Shown here: one piece after another, positions 1 to 13,300 of the stretch
Numbering within the stretch: position 1 is the first letter of the stretch
Layout of the letters: every line of letters begins with the position of its first letter
Assembly: GCA_945643635.1 (NCBI GenBank)
Contig: CALZFC010000055.1
Location: 1,569,501 to 1,633,500, forward strand
DNA from: Allodiplogaster sudhausi
Lineage: Eukaryota > Nematoda > Chromadorea > Rhabditida > Diplogasteridae
Reading direction: 5' to 3'
Length of the DNA stretch: 64,000 nucleotides
Made by a program: the position numbers and the translations under genes
Notes under the pieces: model-generated
The model's input: only the letters and a program-made list of their open reading frames with translations
Databases searched by the model: none
Told to the model about the DNA's origin: nothing

Positions 1-492
1 CTCAATCTTCTACATTCTCTTCGCTTCTCCCCACCTTTCCACTTTCATACCGCGCAGTCTATCTCAACGGCCGGCAACATTTCCTTTGCCATTTCCTCAG
101 CAATTTAAACTGATATAGCTCTTGTTTGTGACAAAATAAGGCTTTCCTCACTCGTAAGAAATACATACATATTTTTCCTACATACATATGATACTTTTAT
201 ATGCCTACTCAAAAAAAGACCTCAAGGTTGATATATGTATGTATATGTATGCTTGTTTTTTTTACACACAAAGATACATTGTCCATATTTACTCTGTGCA
301 CATTATAAACTGCTTCGGAAGTGACAAAAAATGTGTAAATATGCATGTACAGTTGTACATCTCTATGTATGAACGTACATACAAACGTACATATGTTCAT
401 GTTTACATATCTATTTTTATATGATATTTCAGTAAGTGTTAGTTAAGCATATGTATGTATGTAGCATATAATTGACCGGTTTCCCTTTTAAG
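1..492. other. Non-coding flank upstream of the first visible PDZ-gene exon
   Basis: No exon-like coding potential is visible here. The stretch from about 160 to 470 is AT-rich and made largely of TACATA/TATGTA microsatellite-like sequence. It ends at a splice acceptor (ttttaag at about 486-492) leading into the first exon of the PDZ gene. The reading frame entering that exon needs one base from an earlier exon, so this stretch is probably an intron and the true gene start lies off the left edge. Confidence 0.5.
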
Positions 493-1234
493 GAGGAGTG
501 ACGTCATCTCTGGTCTCCTCAGCCTCGGGTGACCTGTGCCCGCCCCCTCCGGGAGCCGTTCCCTCCTCCGCCTCGTCCTCCTCTTCATCCGGAGTCGCCG
601 CCCCACCCGGCGACTCGGACACCGACTCGGGTATCTGCGCCGACTCCGAGCAGTCCGCGTCGTCGCCCCGTCATCCGACACCCGGCACTACAGTATCCTC
701 AGCGGCTGGCGCATGTCACCCAACCACTGTCACTGCTGCGCATCACTACCAACACGTCTACCGGCAGCAGCAGCAGAAGCCGCCGCCAAGCTCGGTATCT
801 TTCTTTTTTTCCTTTCTTTTCTCTCTCTTTCTCTCTTTACATTTATAATGTACTTAAATATATAAAATGCAAAGTAGAAAGAGTGTCATTCTTACTTGTT
901 TGGTCTATGTACATATACACTTATGCATGTACATGTTTTCCACAAATCGTGGCAATGCTGAGAAATGCGAAAAATAAAAATGGCACTTGGAAAATTTGTG
1001 AAAGATAAAGAGAGGAATTCTGCCCGGCCACACGTTCCGCCACTTTTCTAATGCTTAGCCCCATTCGTATATTTGAGAAGAGGAGAATGGAGAGGAAGAA
1101 AACAAAAGAATGGATGGATGGATGACTGAAGAAGGAGGGATAGATGGAGACATAGATAGAGAGAAGGGATGATAATGATAGCATGAGAGAGAGAGAAGAG
1201 AATGATAGCAAGAAAGAAAGAGATAGAGATAGAG

Positions 1235-1276
<42 letters not shown>

Positions 1277-2756
1277 GCAGGAAGTGTGGCAAAAGTGACA
1301 AGGGTGCGGCATGCGCCCCTCGCTGTCGCTTTTGTTGTCTGCGTGGTCGAGGGGGAGCTCGACCAAGCAAAGGAGGGAGAGGAAGATGAAGAGGGGCTGA
1401 GAGTTCGGATTCAGTGACGTATCACTTCATATCTGTGTACTTCTCTTCTACTGACCATATCTTTATTACACTAACTATTATTATTCAGAGAGGGAAACAG
1501 AGAGTTAGAGAGAGAGAGAGAGGAGCAGAGAGAGAGAGTGAGGGGAAGAAGGAGAGAGAGAGAGTGAGTGAGAGTGAGAAAGAGTGAGAGTGAGAGAGTG
1601 ATAGTGAGGAGAGAGAAGAAGTAAGTTAAGTGGAAGAAGGGAAAGTGTGTGTGTACATGCAGCCTGCGTATTCATTGCACGAGAAAGGGAGAAGATGAAA
1701 ACGGAGACTCTTTCACTTCGACTTCCTTTTGTTGACTTGAAGTGCATCGCTGTCCTCTTTCATGGGTGGTGGAAAAAGCGAACTCTACAGCAAAAAATAT
1801 TTGAACAACTTCAACGCACGCCTTCAATTTCATGGTACGAAGACAATTGCCGCGGGCTATTTGGGATTGGAGAAGCTGGAGGAGGGAAGAACTGAAGGGA
1901 TGGAGGGAAAACACCGGAGGAACACACTCAGACCAGGCCATAAGAAGAAGATAATGGCAGAGAGGGACAGAGTGTGACGAGGAGAGAGAGTGAGAGAAGG
2001 AGAGACGAAGAGAGAGAGCGAAAGAGTGTGACGAGGAGTGCGAGTCAGAGAAGGAGAGATGAAGAGAGAGGTGTGATGAGTGAGTTGAGTTGGTTGAGGC
2101 GTACCACCGGAGTGCTCTCTACTTCCGTTCTCTCTCTCGGGACGAGTGTGCTCCGCCAGAGTCTCTCTTCCTCTCCACCGACTCAGCCTTCTCTTCTGAC
2201 GACCGTGACTATCTCACTCCCAACTCTGCCAGGTTCTTATTTATTTATTTTTCCTTTACCTTACCTTTTCGCTAAATTTCTGAGAACTTGAATATTTGAA
2301 CGAATTCAGTTTTTGAGCGGAATCAAATTATATTTTGAGCGAGGTTGTATAATTCTTCTTGTGCGATTACATAGAAAAGCTTTTCTAGTGCATGTAAGTA
2401 GGTTTTTTTTAAATACATTTCCGACATTCCGAAGGCGCCTTTGCAGAGTGCAGAGAGTTAAACAGATTCTGGGGTAATGACAAGAAGCACGGTTAAGAGT
2501 GGTGCATCCCCCCCCCCGCGAGAGTGGAAAGAGTCAAAGAAGAGTTAGAGTACGACCATGAAGTAACTGCCATTGAGCGAAAGGATAACTTTGAGGCTTT
2601 TGCTGCATGGAAGAGAGTTGGAGAAGGAGAGGGAAACAGAAGGAGAGAGGAGACAGAAATAGAGATACGCATCACTGAACGCCTTCGATCTTGAGTTTTG
2701 TCTCCTTTCTCCTCTGTCTGAGAAGAAAATTCTCCGTTCGCTCACAGCTTTCACTC

Positions 2757-2804
<48 letters not shown>

Positions 2805-4445
2805 CTTTTCCTTCTCTCTCTTTCATCCCTCTCTATCTCTCTATCTCGCTCTCCTTCTTTCTCTCACTCTTACTCTCTCTCTCTCTCTCCCTTTCTTCTC
2901 TGTCACTCTTTCCCTCTTTCTCGCCATCTTTACCCTCCCTTCTCGCTCTTATGCCCTAGTTGCAGTTGGAGAAAGTTTTGTCAAAATCGCAAGATGGCTT
3001 GAGAGCGCAGACTGCATGCCTTGTTGCACTCTTCAGAAAGTTCGCAGTGGTGTTTTGTTGTTCTCCAGTGCCTGGTGCAGAAAGTGGAATGATGTCCTTT
3101 GATATCATTGCCTTCTCGTGGTTCACTGCGTCCTCCCCTTCTGTTCACTATTTCAATCCCAATAGCTGCGAGTATTCCAATTGGGGACTTATTCTAAAAT
3201 AAATAATAATTTGTTAATATTAAAAAGGATAATTATTGTGTTGGAAAGGATTAACCTTCAGACGCCTGTTCGAATCGGCGGCAGCAGGCGGAGGAGGGCC
3301 GCGCCGTCTGCCGCGGCGGCCAACTGCCGCCGAGCAATCCACAATCGCCTCCGGTTAGTCAGGAAACTTTGGTCTAGTGGTTAGTGACCAGCACAATGAC
3401 CAGAACATCCCGAGTTCGATTCCTCCCCGAGCACAGCCTCCCTCCCAGGTGTGAGCAACGGCGGCAACGCCGCGTCTGCGGCAACGCTCGCACGCAATGG
3501 AAAACCGTTCAGAGTTCGATTCGCTGATCAGGTTGGGAGAGATCCGAGATTGGGAAAAGATAAGGGAAATGAAGAAAAAAAAGCGTGCAAAAATGACTGG
3601 AGGGAAGAACATCTGCCTTCTGTATGAACATCCAATTTGTTCCCTTTTCCTTGCTTCCTTCTCAGCTGCTCATGCTTTCCTGATAATTCCCTCTTGAGAT
3701 TGGCTCTGGCTCTGCCTCGCCGTCTCTCCTCTCCACTCCTTCCACTTCCTCGAACAACTCGCCAGCCACTTCGACTGGCCAGGCCGGTCCACGAAACGCG
3801 GCCATCGTGGCTCCTTTCCAGCAGAAGCGCCAGCCTTCTCCGCCCACGGCATACGGTTGGTTACCCGTTTTTTTTTTCTTAACTTCCCGTCGTTGCTTTT
3901 TTAATTGGTCAAAAGTTCATTTACTGATAAAAAAGAATAATTGATGGCGATTTTGTATGGATTTTAGTTATTCTAAATTTGATTGTAGACAGCCGTCCAG
4001 CGTCTGCCTTCGGCTACCGTACTCCGCTGCAGCCGAATGGTGTGTCATCGGACGGGTCAGATCGATGCGACGGCCGCACGACTACGCCCCAGTCGCACTA
4101 CATCAACTACGATGTCGTCAATGGGGAGAAGCGATTTGATGGTCTGCAGTTTTCAGGATATAAAACCATTTAAGAGTCCGCCTCCAACCGGAAAAATTCT
4201 CCTTGAATAATGCCCCTTGTATACATACTAAAGTTATACAATAGTGTAAATAAGCCATATTCATTATTTGTATGCGGTAAATCGCAATAGTTTAATGTGG
4301 ATTCGTAATTTGAGGTCGCGGAGGGCGCGCCGGATACTCGGTTGATGACGTGGAGGGACTCCCCGAACCGCCTTCCTATTCCATTGCCGTCCAGAGACTG
4401 GGCAGAGGAGGAGGGGAGAGAGGTCAGGGATACTAATAGATGTCT

Positions 4446-4481
<36 letters not shown>

Positions 4482-6398
4482 TGAGTGAGAGAGAGAGAGG
4501 GAGAGAGAGAGAGAGAGTGAGTGAGTGAGAGATGAGATCTCGAACCTTAGAGAATAAGAATTTCGGTAAGTTGCAGGCAGTCCATCAGCACGAAGAATGT
4601 CAACTAGTGAGGCAGGCTGGACAGCGCTTTCCACTCCACGCGAGAGTGTCCGCGATTCCATCATCCGGTTGGTGTCACTTCTTCTTCGTTCCTTTCTGTC
4701 TTATGAGATATAACAGAATGAGAGAAGTATCTCATCTTCTCAGCCAGTCAATCGCGGACACAATTGCCAGTCGTCAACAGCATCGCCTTCTCTCTAAGGG
4801 ATTCCCTGCCGCGGCTCCCCAGGTGACTATCAACCTAAATCTTGCACATTATAATATTTTAAACTCTTAACCAGAAATAATATTATTGTAAAGTGGAGAA
4901 TAAAATGTCGCAGGCGCGTTCCTTTCGAAATCGCTCGTCCTCTCTCCCCCGCGGAAGAAACAACGAGGAGATGGAGATTTTTTGGCATTCACAGGTTATT
5001 TTCCCTTTTGTATGCACATGAGTGTGGGTGCTTCAAATGTTTTCCATAACTTATATCTGAGATAGAATAATAGTAAGGTTATTCTAAAAGAGTGAAAGAT
5101 GCAGATGTCTCCTGAGACGGCCACGGATGCGCTGGCCGCGGCGAGCATGGACAACTTGCACTTCTCCCAGCAGCTGGCCGCCGCCGAACGCTTCGGTTTC
5201 TCTCTTTTTCTTCATGTTTTACTCCGATATTTTTTCCTCAAATCAAATGTTGGTGAACTTGCATTAGAGTCAACTTTGCTGCACATTTTGGCATGTATGT
5301 ATCTACAAATCGCAGAGCAGCCACGGAACTCTGGCTTTTGTTAAAATTTGACAATGATACAATTACAGCGGATACAGACCCGTCTTCCGTGCACTCCTCC
5401 CGCCGTCGCCTTCCCGCCCTCCCTGGCCAACTCGGCGGCCCGCCCCTTCCCTCCGACTCCGCCTCCTACAATCGACGTCCTGCTTACAGCAGACAACGGT
5501 CTCTATCACTACTTATCATTCCTAATGATTAACCTCCTCTCTTATCTCGTTTCCTGTCTCTTTCAGCCGTTGCCGTGCCCAGACCGAGATGGTGAGCCGC
5601 CGATCCGCGAGTGTCGGCCGCTACCCGAGTGCCGAGCACTTCTCCGACTCTCAGGACCATTTATCACCAATGTTTCTGCTTTATTTTAAGGATACGATCT
5701 ATCTTTTTTTATTCAAGCGATGTGGTTAACGAGGGAGATTAATTCCAGATATATCTGTATGTATCTACATATATATTTATGCTTCGTTCAAATTGGAAAT
5801 CAAACTGATTGACAGAAACGGCGGCTCTGAAGAGCGAAGTGTTCATGCGCAGTTGGTGGCTCTCGACCATCGAGGGTTCCGGACTGTGCTCATTGAAAAG
5901 GCAACTTCATCTTATTTCATTCATTATTTGTGAAGTTGAAAGTTCTCATAATTTCTCTCAATTTGTTTGTATTTCAGGTGCAGCCCGGCCCTTTTGGTTT
6001 CTACATTGCGACTGGACTTGTCAACAATCAGCGAGGTATTCAAAGTTTTCTGCCATTTCCCTTAAACTTTGCTAGCTGAGACTTTTGAAGAGTAAAAGTT
6101 GATATAAATTCTTTCCTTTCAAGGCATATTTATTTCCCGTGTTTCGATCGCGTCTCTCTCTCCCATTCTCTCCATCGGAGACGAAATCATCTACGTTGAT
6201 GATGAACTTGTCAAAGGTGCACTTCCTTTTCATTATTCTTTTCTTTGTCAACGACGCTCAGTCCAAGACTATGACTAACTGCAATCATTAATTGATCACT
6301 GTTAAGGCCGTTCGCTCGAATACGTGCAGTCGCTGATAGCCGGAAAGACTTCAGTGACAATCACTCTACAACCAACAGTCGGGCCTTCTCTCCGATAA
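493..6398 (+). CDS. Ser/Pro-rich protein with C-terminal PDZ domain (5' partial)
   Basis: This is a multi-exon gene whose product is probably a scaffold. Exons I can support are 493-794 (low complexity, with DSDTDSGICADSEQ), 2099-2232, 3262-3353, about 3692-3856, 3989-4150, 4582-4668, 4753-4821, 4914-4995, 5099-5194, 5371-5502, 5569-5669, 5815-5908, 5978-6035, 6124-6216 and 6307-6398. The first three join in phase. The last three encode a PDZ domain: the carboxylate-binding loop is GPFGFYIATG, followed by GIFISRVS, then SIGDEIIYVDDELVKGRS. The protein stops seven residues after the last PDZ strand (TITLQPTVGPSLR). The upstream region is rich in Ser, Pro, Gln and Arg (RRSASVGRYPSAEHFSDSQ) and is probably disordered. 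One intron after about 5908 would need a GC donor. The phase between the exons ending at 3353 and starting near 3692 does not close, so an exon may be missing. No CRIB, C2 or RhoGAP domain is seen, so I do not name an orthologue. Confidence 0.72.
3362..3434 (+). repeat. tRNA-like sequence (SINE head or tRNA pseudogene)
   Basis: The segment contains an A-box-like TGGTCTAGTGGTTAG and, about 35 bp later, a B-box-like GAGTTCGATTCC, the spacing of an internal RNA polymerase III promoter. The flanks do not form a convincing seven-base acceptor stem, so a functional tRNA is unlikely. A second B-box-like GAGTTCGATTCG follows about 80 bp downstream (near 3512). It lies in an intronic stretch of the PDZ gene. 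Confidence 0.4.
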
Positions 6399-7388
6399 TC
6401 ATCTCCAACTGTCTGCTTCATACTGGCTTCTACTTTTATTGTCTCACAAAAAGGTAGCCTCTTGCTGTTGCCAAGGAAAAGCCTCTTAAAGCTATAAGAG
6501 TAGATCAAATTGATCGTTGCCATTTTCTTGTTCAAACTCTGGATTAAATTTTAACACTAATATTTTAAAATCCTCGAATTTAAATTTCCAGCTATTAGTG
6601 CTAAACAAAGCGACATTTTAATGCTAGGATCTGTGAAATGTTTGAGTGTGCTTTAGCTGAAATTTTCTGCACTCTTTCTGTGATTTCTCTTCTCTCTTCG
6701 TTTCCCTTTTTCTTCGCTCATTTCCCCTTTGCTGAAAACTGTTCGATATGTGATGTTCTCTTTCTTTCTCTTTCATGATACCGCTGGCCAATCTCTTTTG
6801 TGTCAAGTCTTAACACCAAACAAGCCTCATTCCGTGTACTCTTTTTCCTCCTACCAAAAAATGCTCCTTTACGTCAGCTTTACTTAAGATTATCAACTCT
6901 TTTACATTTTTGCTGTTGCATAATTTTCTGTCGAAACATTCATTGTTTCTTGGAATAGCCGCATATGTTTCGCTCTTTTTAACGCAACTTCTTATTTAAG
7001 TTCATATGTGAATTGTTTGAAATGTTTATACGAGTAAAGGAATTTGGCAGTTTTTATGAATGAAAGCTTCTTTTTGCAAAGAATTTGTGAGCCTAATGCA
7101 ATAACAAGCACAAAGAACATGTGATGGTGAAAAGGGAAAGCTTAAAACATACTGAATTGTTCTCGGCAGTAAATTAGCAATCTTTCTAGCAAGTGAAGTG
7201 ATCAAATACGGATGCGAACCAACGAGCACTGTGTTTGTAATATCGGAAAAAATTTGTTTTAATATAAAAGCGGACGCTAAGATTTAGCCGAATTGGAACA
7301 TTGTAAACATTATTTCCGACTCAGAAGAACCTGCAGACAAAGAATTATCGCCATTGGCCGCAGTTCCATCCCGCCGTTCCCATACATG
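6399..7388. other. Intergenic space between two convergent genes
   Basis: The PDZ gene (+) and the VWA-array gene (-) converge here. The sequence is AT-rich with several short open frames and no exon pattern I trust. Presumably it holds both 3' UTRs. Confidence 0.5.
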
Positions 7389-10300
7389 TTATAAATGCTT
7401 TGAATTACAAAGCACTTTTGTCAAATGAGAGACAAATTCTTCTTGTCCTGTTATTGTCCAGGAAACACCGCCACCTCTCCATCTTTCTTGAGTGTCTGGA
7501 AATTATGGGATAGGATAAAAATAAGCGATTATTGGTGGAACAATTGGAATATATGTACATATGTACATACATACAATGTACATATGTATAAAAAAATAAT
7601 AAAGTAGTGTTGACCTCTCGCAGGAGTTTGAGTTGTGAGGATATGGATTCGTGCAATGCGGGAAAGACGACGAACAATGTCCAAGTGTTGGTCAGTCGGA
7701 TCGAGGAAGCTGAACCAATGCGAAATGGTAAACTCAATTTCAAAGAACGGACCTCGGCGACGCGGAAAGGACGAGAACGGAAGCGGCGGACTGCCGCCAG
7801 CCATTCAACGGATTCAGCATCGCTTCTGAAATGAACCGCAGACAACTGAACTGACTTGCATGGCTAAGGTTGAAGAATTTACAATTAGGAGAAATGATTA
7901 AAAACTTCCGAGATTAGCTGGGGAAATGGCTGAGACTTGTCTGAGGGCGTTGATTTTCTCGAATATCACAGTGATATTCCCTAAAGAATCGAAAACAGTG
8001 ATAAATTGAGTGATGGAGCAACAAAAGTGGAATAACCAGATAGAAAGAGCGAATGATCAATGTTGGGTCTGGCGGAGAAAGGCAAAAGAGCGATGCGTGA
8101 ATTGTGGACTCCGATTCGAAGAGAACAAGTCAGAGTAGAAAGAACACTCCTTTTCTGAACAGACAATCTTTGGCCACTTAAGATGACTGATTGTAAAATA
8201 AAACTGATTAAAAACACTTGCATGATAGTAACAATCTACCGCAAAGATGTGGTCTCCAGCTAAAATTACTTCTTTCAAGTTGCAGGAAAACGGTAACGAA
8301 CTGTAAACAATTCGAAAGTAATGGGAAAGTTAGCACCTTCTCTCGAAGTCCCAGAAGGATCGACAACGATAATGAAGTAATTCGCTGCTTTAGAGGGTGA
8401 TGAAATATCATGCTCAAAGTATCTGAATAAAAACAATTTATTTTGCCATTTTATTGTTAAAAAAAACTTGTACCGATGGGCGGGATCGATAAATTCTTGT
8501 GAAGATGACATTATGATGACGTTGGATGAGCGATGTTCATTCATTGCGGCTTCTTGTATTAAAGTGTTTTGGATGGCTGAGAGAGCTCTGAAAAGAGATT
8601 GATTCAATGATCGCACATCTAATTAAATATTAAATTAACATAATTAAAAAATTTTATGGACACTGAGAAGATAATCCTGTTACCCTGCTAATGCTGGGCT
8701 TTCGTGGAGCGGAAAATGGTAGAGACACCCATCGCTGATTACAATGTTTTGAAAAGATCTAAAGGAAATAATTTCACGTTCGAATGAAAAAAATGAAATG
8801 TCCTCGCCTTGGAATTATTTGTTAATTGGAGAGAGTGACTCTGATTTCGTTCAATATATATGAAGGCCAAGGCGACTCGGTTGTCGAGACCGTCAAAGAG
8901 AAGTCGCCCACCAAATCGACAGACAAATTGTTCGAAAAACTGAATAATTCAATTATGATGAAACTTTAGAATGAAAGAAGCTTAACCTCAAGATCCGATT
9001 GGTCAGCAGAGTCATCCACGAGGAAGTGAAAGTCTCTGCCGATTGGCTGATTGTTTGAAAAAGGTTCTGAACATTCTGAAACTACAAATCACTTCAAAAG
9101 TGAAGCCAACATTTTCGAGTGGCCGCAGATGAAATGGCTGTGAGTATCCTCGGATTGTTTGCATCCTCGAGGTCATCCACCTTGAACATAAAAAGTGAAG
9201 ATATCGAGGAGTAAACTGTTAGGGAATAGAAGAGATTGGACTTCCATAGAATCCTCGCCCATCAGCGACATCTGTGAAATTGACAAGTGCAATCCGATGC
9301 TGATTGAAAGAGTTCTGACTCCCTTCGCTGCGAGAAAAGCAAAGAAAAGGGCATCTTCAGACTCATCCGGCCTGAGAATTACAGTTTCCTTGTCAATATT
9401 GGAGGGAAGAAAGAAAGTATTCCGACCGAGTTGCAGATAGAAGAAGAAGAATGTTTGACTTGAGTGGACGGTAGCCGGAAGAGGCATCCGAGAAGAGCTT
9501 TTCGTCCAGTTCAGAGAGAACTCTGCATTTCGTAGACTCTATTCCAACCTTCTCCGACATTTTATCAAACCGTGAATATCCAGGGAACGTCGCGCGTTTG
9601 CGGTCCGTTTTCATTGCTGACGGAAGGCGAAGCGAAAGACATTTCGAGAAATCAGAAACAGACTGAATCTACAAGAACTTCACTGGTTTCCTAATTGTTT
9701 TATCTAAAACATAAAGAAAAGGAAATCGCATCACTGAAGCGACAAGTTATTTCCACAATCGATTCGACATTAAAGACGGCCGAAATTCTTGTCTGCTCTT
9801 GCGACACTTCGAAGCGAGACAACAACTTTTCCAAGAATGATTGCATCTTTAAAAAATGTAGTTATTTTCTTCTAAATGCGATTAAATTAGTTAGATAAGG
9901 TTTGTCCCACCTTTGCAGTTTTGTTCATTCTAACGATGCTGTAATCAATGAAAACGGGGATATCTGGCCATACCCAAAGCAAGACATTGCACAGTCAATT
10001 TTCTGTGAGTGATAAATGATGCCTATTCAAAAGGTTTTCAAGGCATAAATGGTTAACAGAATAAACCTGGCCGTTGGCAAGTTGCTTCACAGATCTAATG
10101 GGATTCCTAGGTCCCTCGTGTTTCCGGTTTGGAAGGCGCCGCTGGACGTGCGGCGGTCCTTTGTAGATTTTATCAAGTTTTCGAACAAATGCATCCTAAT
10201 GAGTTTAATACAAATAAATTATCAAATTCAAATACTTAATTATTTTATCTTATATTTACTGTGCTGATTGACAAAGCGGCAGACAGCGCGAGTGAGTTGA

Positions 10301-13300
10301 TTATCGTAGTTTCTTGCAGATCGACGGGCGGACAAACTCAACTAAAGGAGAAAAAATGAGAGCATAACTCTCAAAATGCCATTCTCTCTCTTCTCTCTGA
10401 CCTGCATGGTTGTCTTTAGCAATGTTATCTCGTCTGCGAGAGAAGATAGAAGTGAGTGATCTTGGTTCTAAAATGTAAACATCAGATTTTGTGAGATAAA
10501 GGAGAAGATGAATTCTTCTAGCCAACCTCGATTGGTACAAAAACACCATAAGTAGTCGTTCTCTTTGGCAAATATCTCCGCTGGTTCTGCACCCGAGCGA
10601 TATCTCCATCCCTGAGGAGGGAAATGGAAGTTTACCACGCTAAATAAGAGTACGCTGTCCTCTTTTGCTTTCTCACTCGACGTGGTCTGAGAAGATAAGA
10701 AGAGCCTTCAATGCAGCGGGCCGCGCCCGTTGAAAGAGGTGATTCGCCTCTTCGTAAGCTCTGAAGTTGTCAACTTTCAAGGCTACTTTATTCTTTTAGA
10801 AAAAAAAGCAACTCATAAAGGAGACAAACTGTGAGATTCTTCCAACTCCTTGACCGGGGAAATGCAAGCGTTCGATAAGCTCGAGCAGTCGCTGCTGCGG
10901 TAGATCATCACTCAGGCGGACAATCTAAGCATGTTCATGCAGGCAGAATAAATGAGGGAGAACAAGAACTGACGGTTGAAGCACCCAGTTTGGAAAAGAC
11001 AAGAAGAGCGACGTTCAAGGGAATCGACGGAGATTGGCGGGCGGAGCGGCCATCGAAGAGATCCGGAAGCAGCTCGTGCGAGATGAAGTACTTCGTCTGC
11101 TAGGGATCACGGAGATGTAGGGAGAGAGAGTGACAGAGATAGAGAGGGGGAGAGAGAGCCAAAGCGAGAGAGAAAGAGAGAGAAAAAGAGAGGAAGGGGA
11201 GAGAAATGTGCATGCATGCAGATGCAAACCGTGTTGAAAGTGTTGGCCGTTTCAGCATGAACAGCGATGACGAGATCGATGATTTCCTGGCAGGGCGTCA
11301 CTGCAAAAGAAAAGAGTGGAGATCGACCTCTCGTGTGCATTCTGATTGAATGGCTTTGGAAGAAAATGACTAACCAAAATTAGGTACGATCTGGCAGCGA
11401 GCATTGAGCTGTCTCTCCTCGATCACTGGCACGAGTTGCTGAGCAATGCGCCGCTCGTGACGTCATCCCCCGCAGTCAACAGGGAATTCCCATCCAGAGA
11501 GTCAGACAGGGTCAACTCATCCAACAGGCGCTGCAGGCAACTTCTCTCTCTCGCTGTCTCTCTCTCTCGCTCTCTCACGCTCTCTCTCTCTCTCTCTCTT
11601 TCCGTCTCTCTTAAATTTAAATATGGTAAACAAAAATTAATAGTTGAACTTTGTTGAGGAATCCGCCAATGACAACGCCGTGGAAGTGGAGAAGACTTTC
11701 TCTGGAGAAGACGAGCGAGCGGAGCCGGGTCTTCGCAGCAGTTCTCAGTCGTGCCATCTTGGTATCTGCGACTCATTCATTCTTCCATTTCTCTTCAAAG
11801 GGGAATGGCTGACTCGCCGCGGGCCATTAAGATGACAAGTTCATCATTTCCTGATGATGATTCGTTCTCACTCAGAACTTTCTCCGTTAGACGCAGAGCT
11901 CTAAAGAGGAAAGAGAAAGATTATGTTAAGATTATCAATACAATTTCTGTTCTACGACAAAAATGAAGACGTACAATTTGATGTCGCTGGAGAATGAAAT
12001 GTTGGCCGAGTGTCAAGTTGACAGCCAAAGAAGTGTCGTCTACCTTCAGCAGTTCTTTCAGCAGAATCCTACTCATTCTTCATAGCTACTTTCGTCTGCC
12101 CTCAGCAAGACTTACAAGTTGGATTAAAGTGCTTCTATCATTTAGACTCACTTGCTGATAGAGAATTCCGCTGCGTTCATATTCCGTATGCTGAAGGCCT
12201 TGTGGAGCTGAGAAGAAGACGAGGGACACTCGTGACTGTGGAGCTGAGAAGAAGACGAGGGACACTCGTGACTGTGGAGCTGAAAAGAAGACGAGATACA
12301 CTCGTGACTGTGGAGCTGAAAAGAAGATGAGGGACACTCGTGACTGTGGAGCTGAGAAGAAGACGAGGGACACTCGTGACTGTGGAGCTGAAAAGAAGAC
12401 GAGGGACACTCGTGACTAAACACCTTTTCCTTTATTACATTCTACTCAGGCAAACCTTGAATGGGCCGATGTGGGCACGGAAGTGGGAGATAAACGCTGC
12501 CACGGCCATTTTCTGCTGTAAATACAATCTTTTACATATTTTGTTACTGGTCTAGGATAATTAATTTACACTAATTTCAGAAATAAGCCGACCACTTGGA
12601 CGTTCTCTGCCAGTTCGGCCTCTGACACTTCGATTACAAAAGTGAGATCAACTCCGCAGACTTCCTCACCTGCGCAGGGCTCTGGATTCTCTTCAATCTC
12701 TATGTGTCTCCTACCTTTGCATCGAATGAGTCTTTCAACCAGATTCACGGTCGCAGTTCTGCTCTCCTCCGTCGCCTGCGGAGAATGGAAAAGAAAGGAG
12801 GAGGGGGTGAGAGTGTCCACCGAGTCATACTAAATTCACTAGTTTATTTAAAAGCTTCTGAGGAGAACAATAAATAGCAAACAGTGTGATTGAATTGTGT
12901 AAAGCGTGTTCTATTAACCCCGATTGCCTCCTTCATGAGTCGTTGTCCGTCTGCACTTGAATTGACATTGATGCCAATTATTTGCGTCTCTAATTTTCCG
13001 CGGATCTCTTGAGTTATTCCGACGACTTTCTTCACTGTATCATTCCCGTTAGAGCTAAAGAGAAAATTGAAAAATTGACTAAGTGATTACAGATAAAAGA
13101 AGAGGAAATGACCTGTCCGAGAGGAAGAGAACGACGCTCCGAGTGTTCCCTTCTTTGAAACGGCCATTGGCACGAATCACCGAACGGGCTGCGTCAAATC
13201 CACTAAAGTCTTACATTGGTGATAGAGTTCGAAACAATGTCTGTGTCGAGAAGAGTGCGTTCTCCCGTGCTTACTCTTCAAAGTAGAGGGAGAGACCCTT

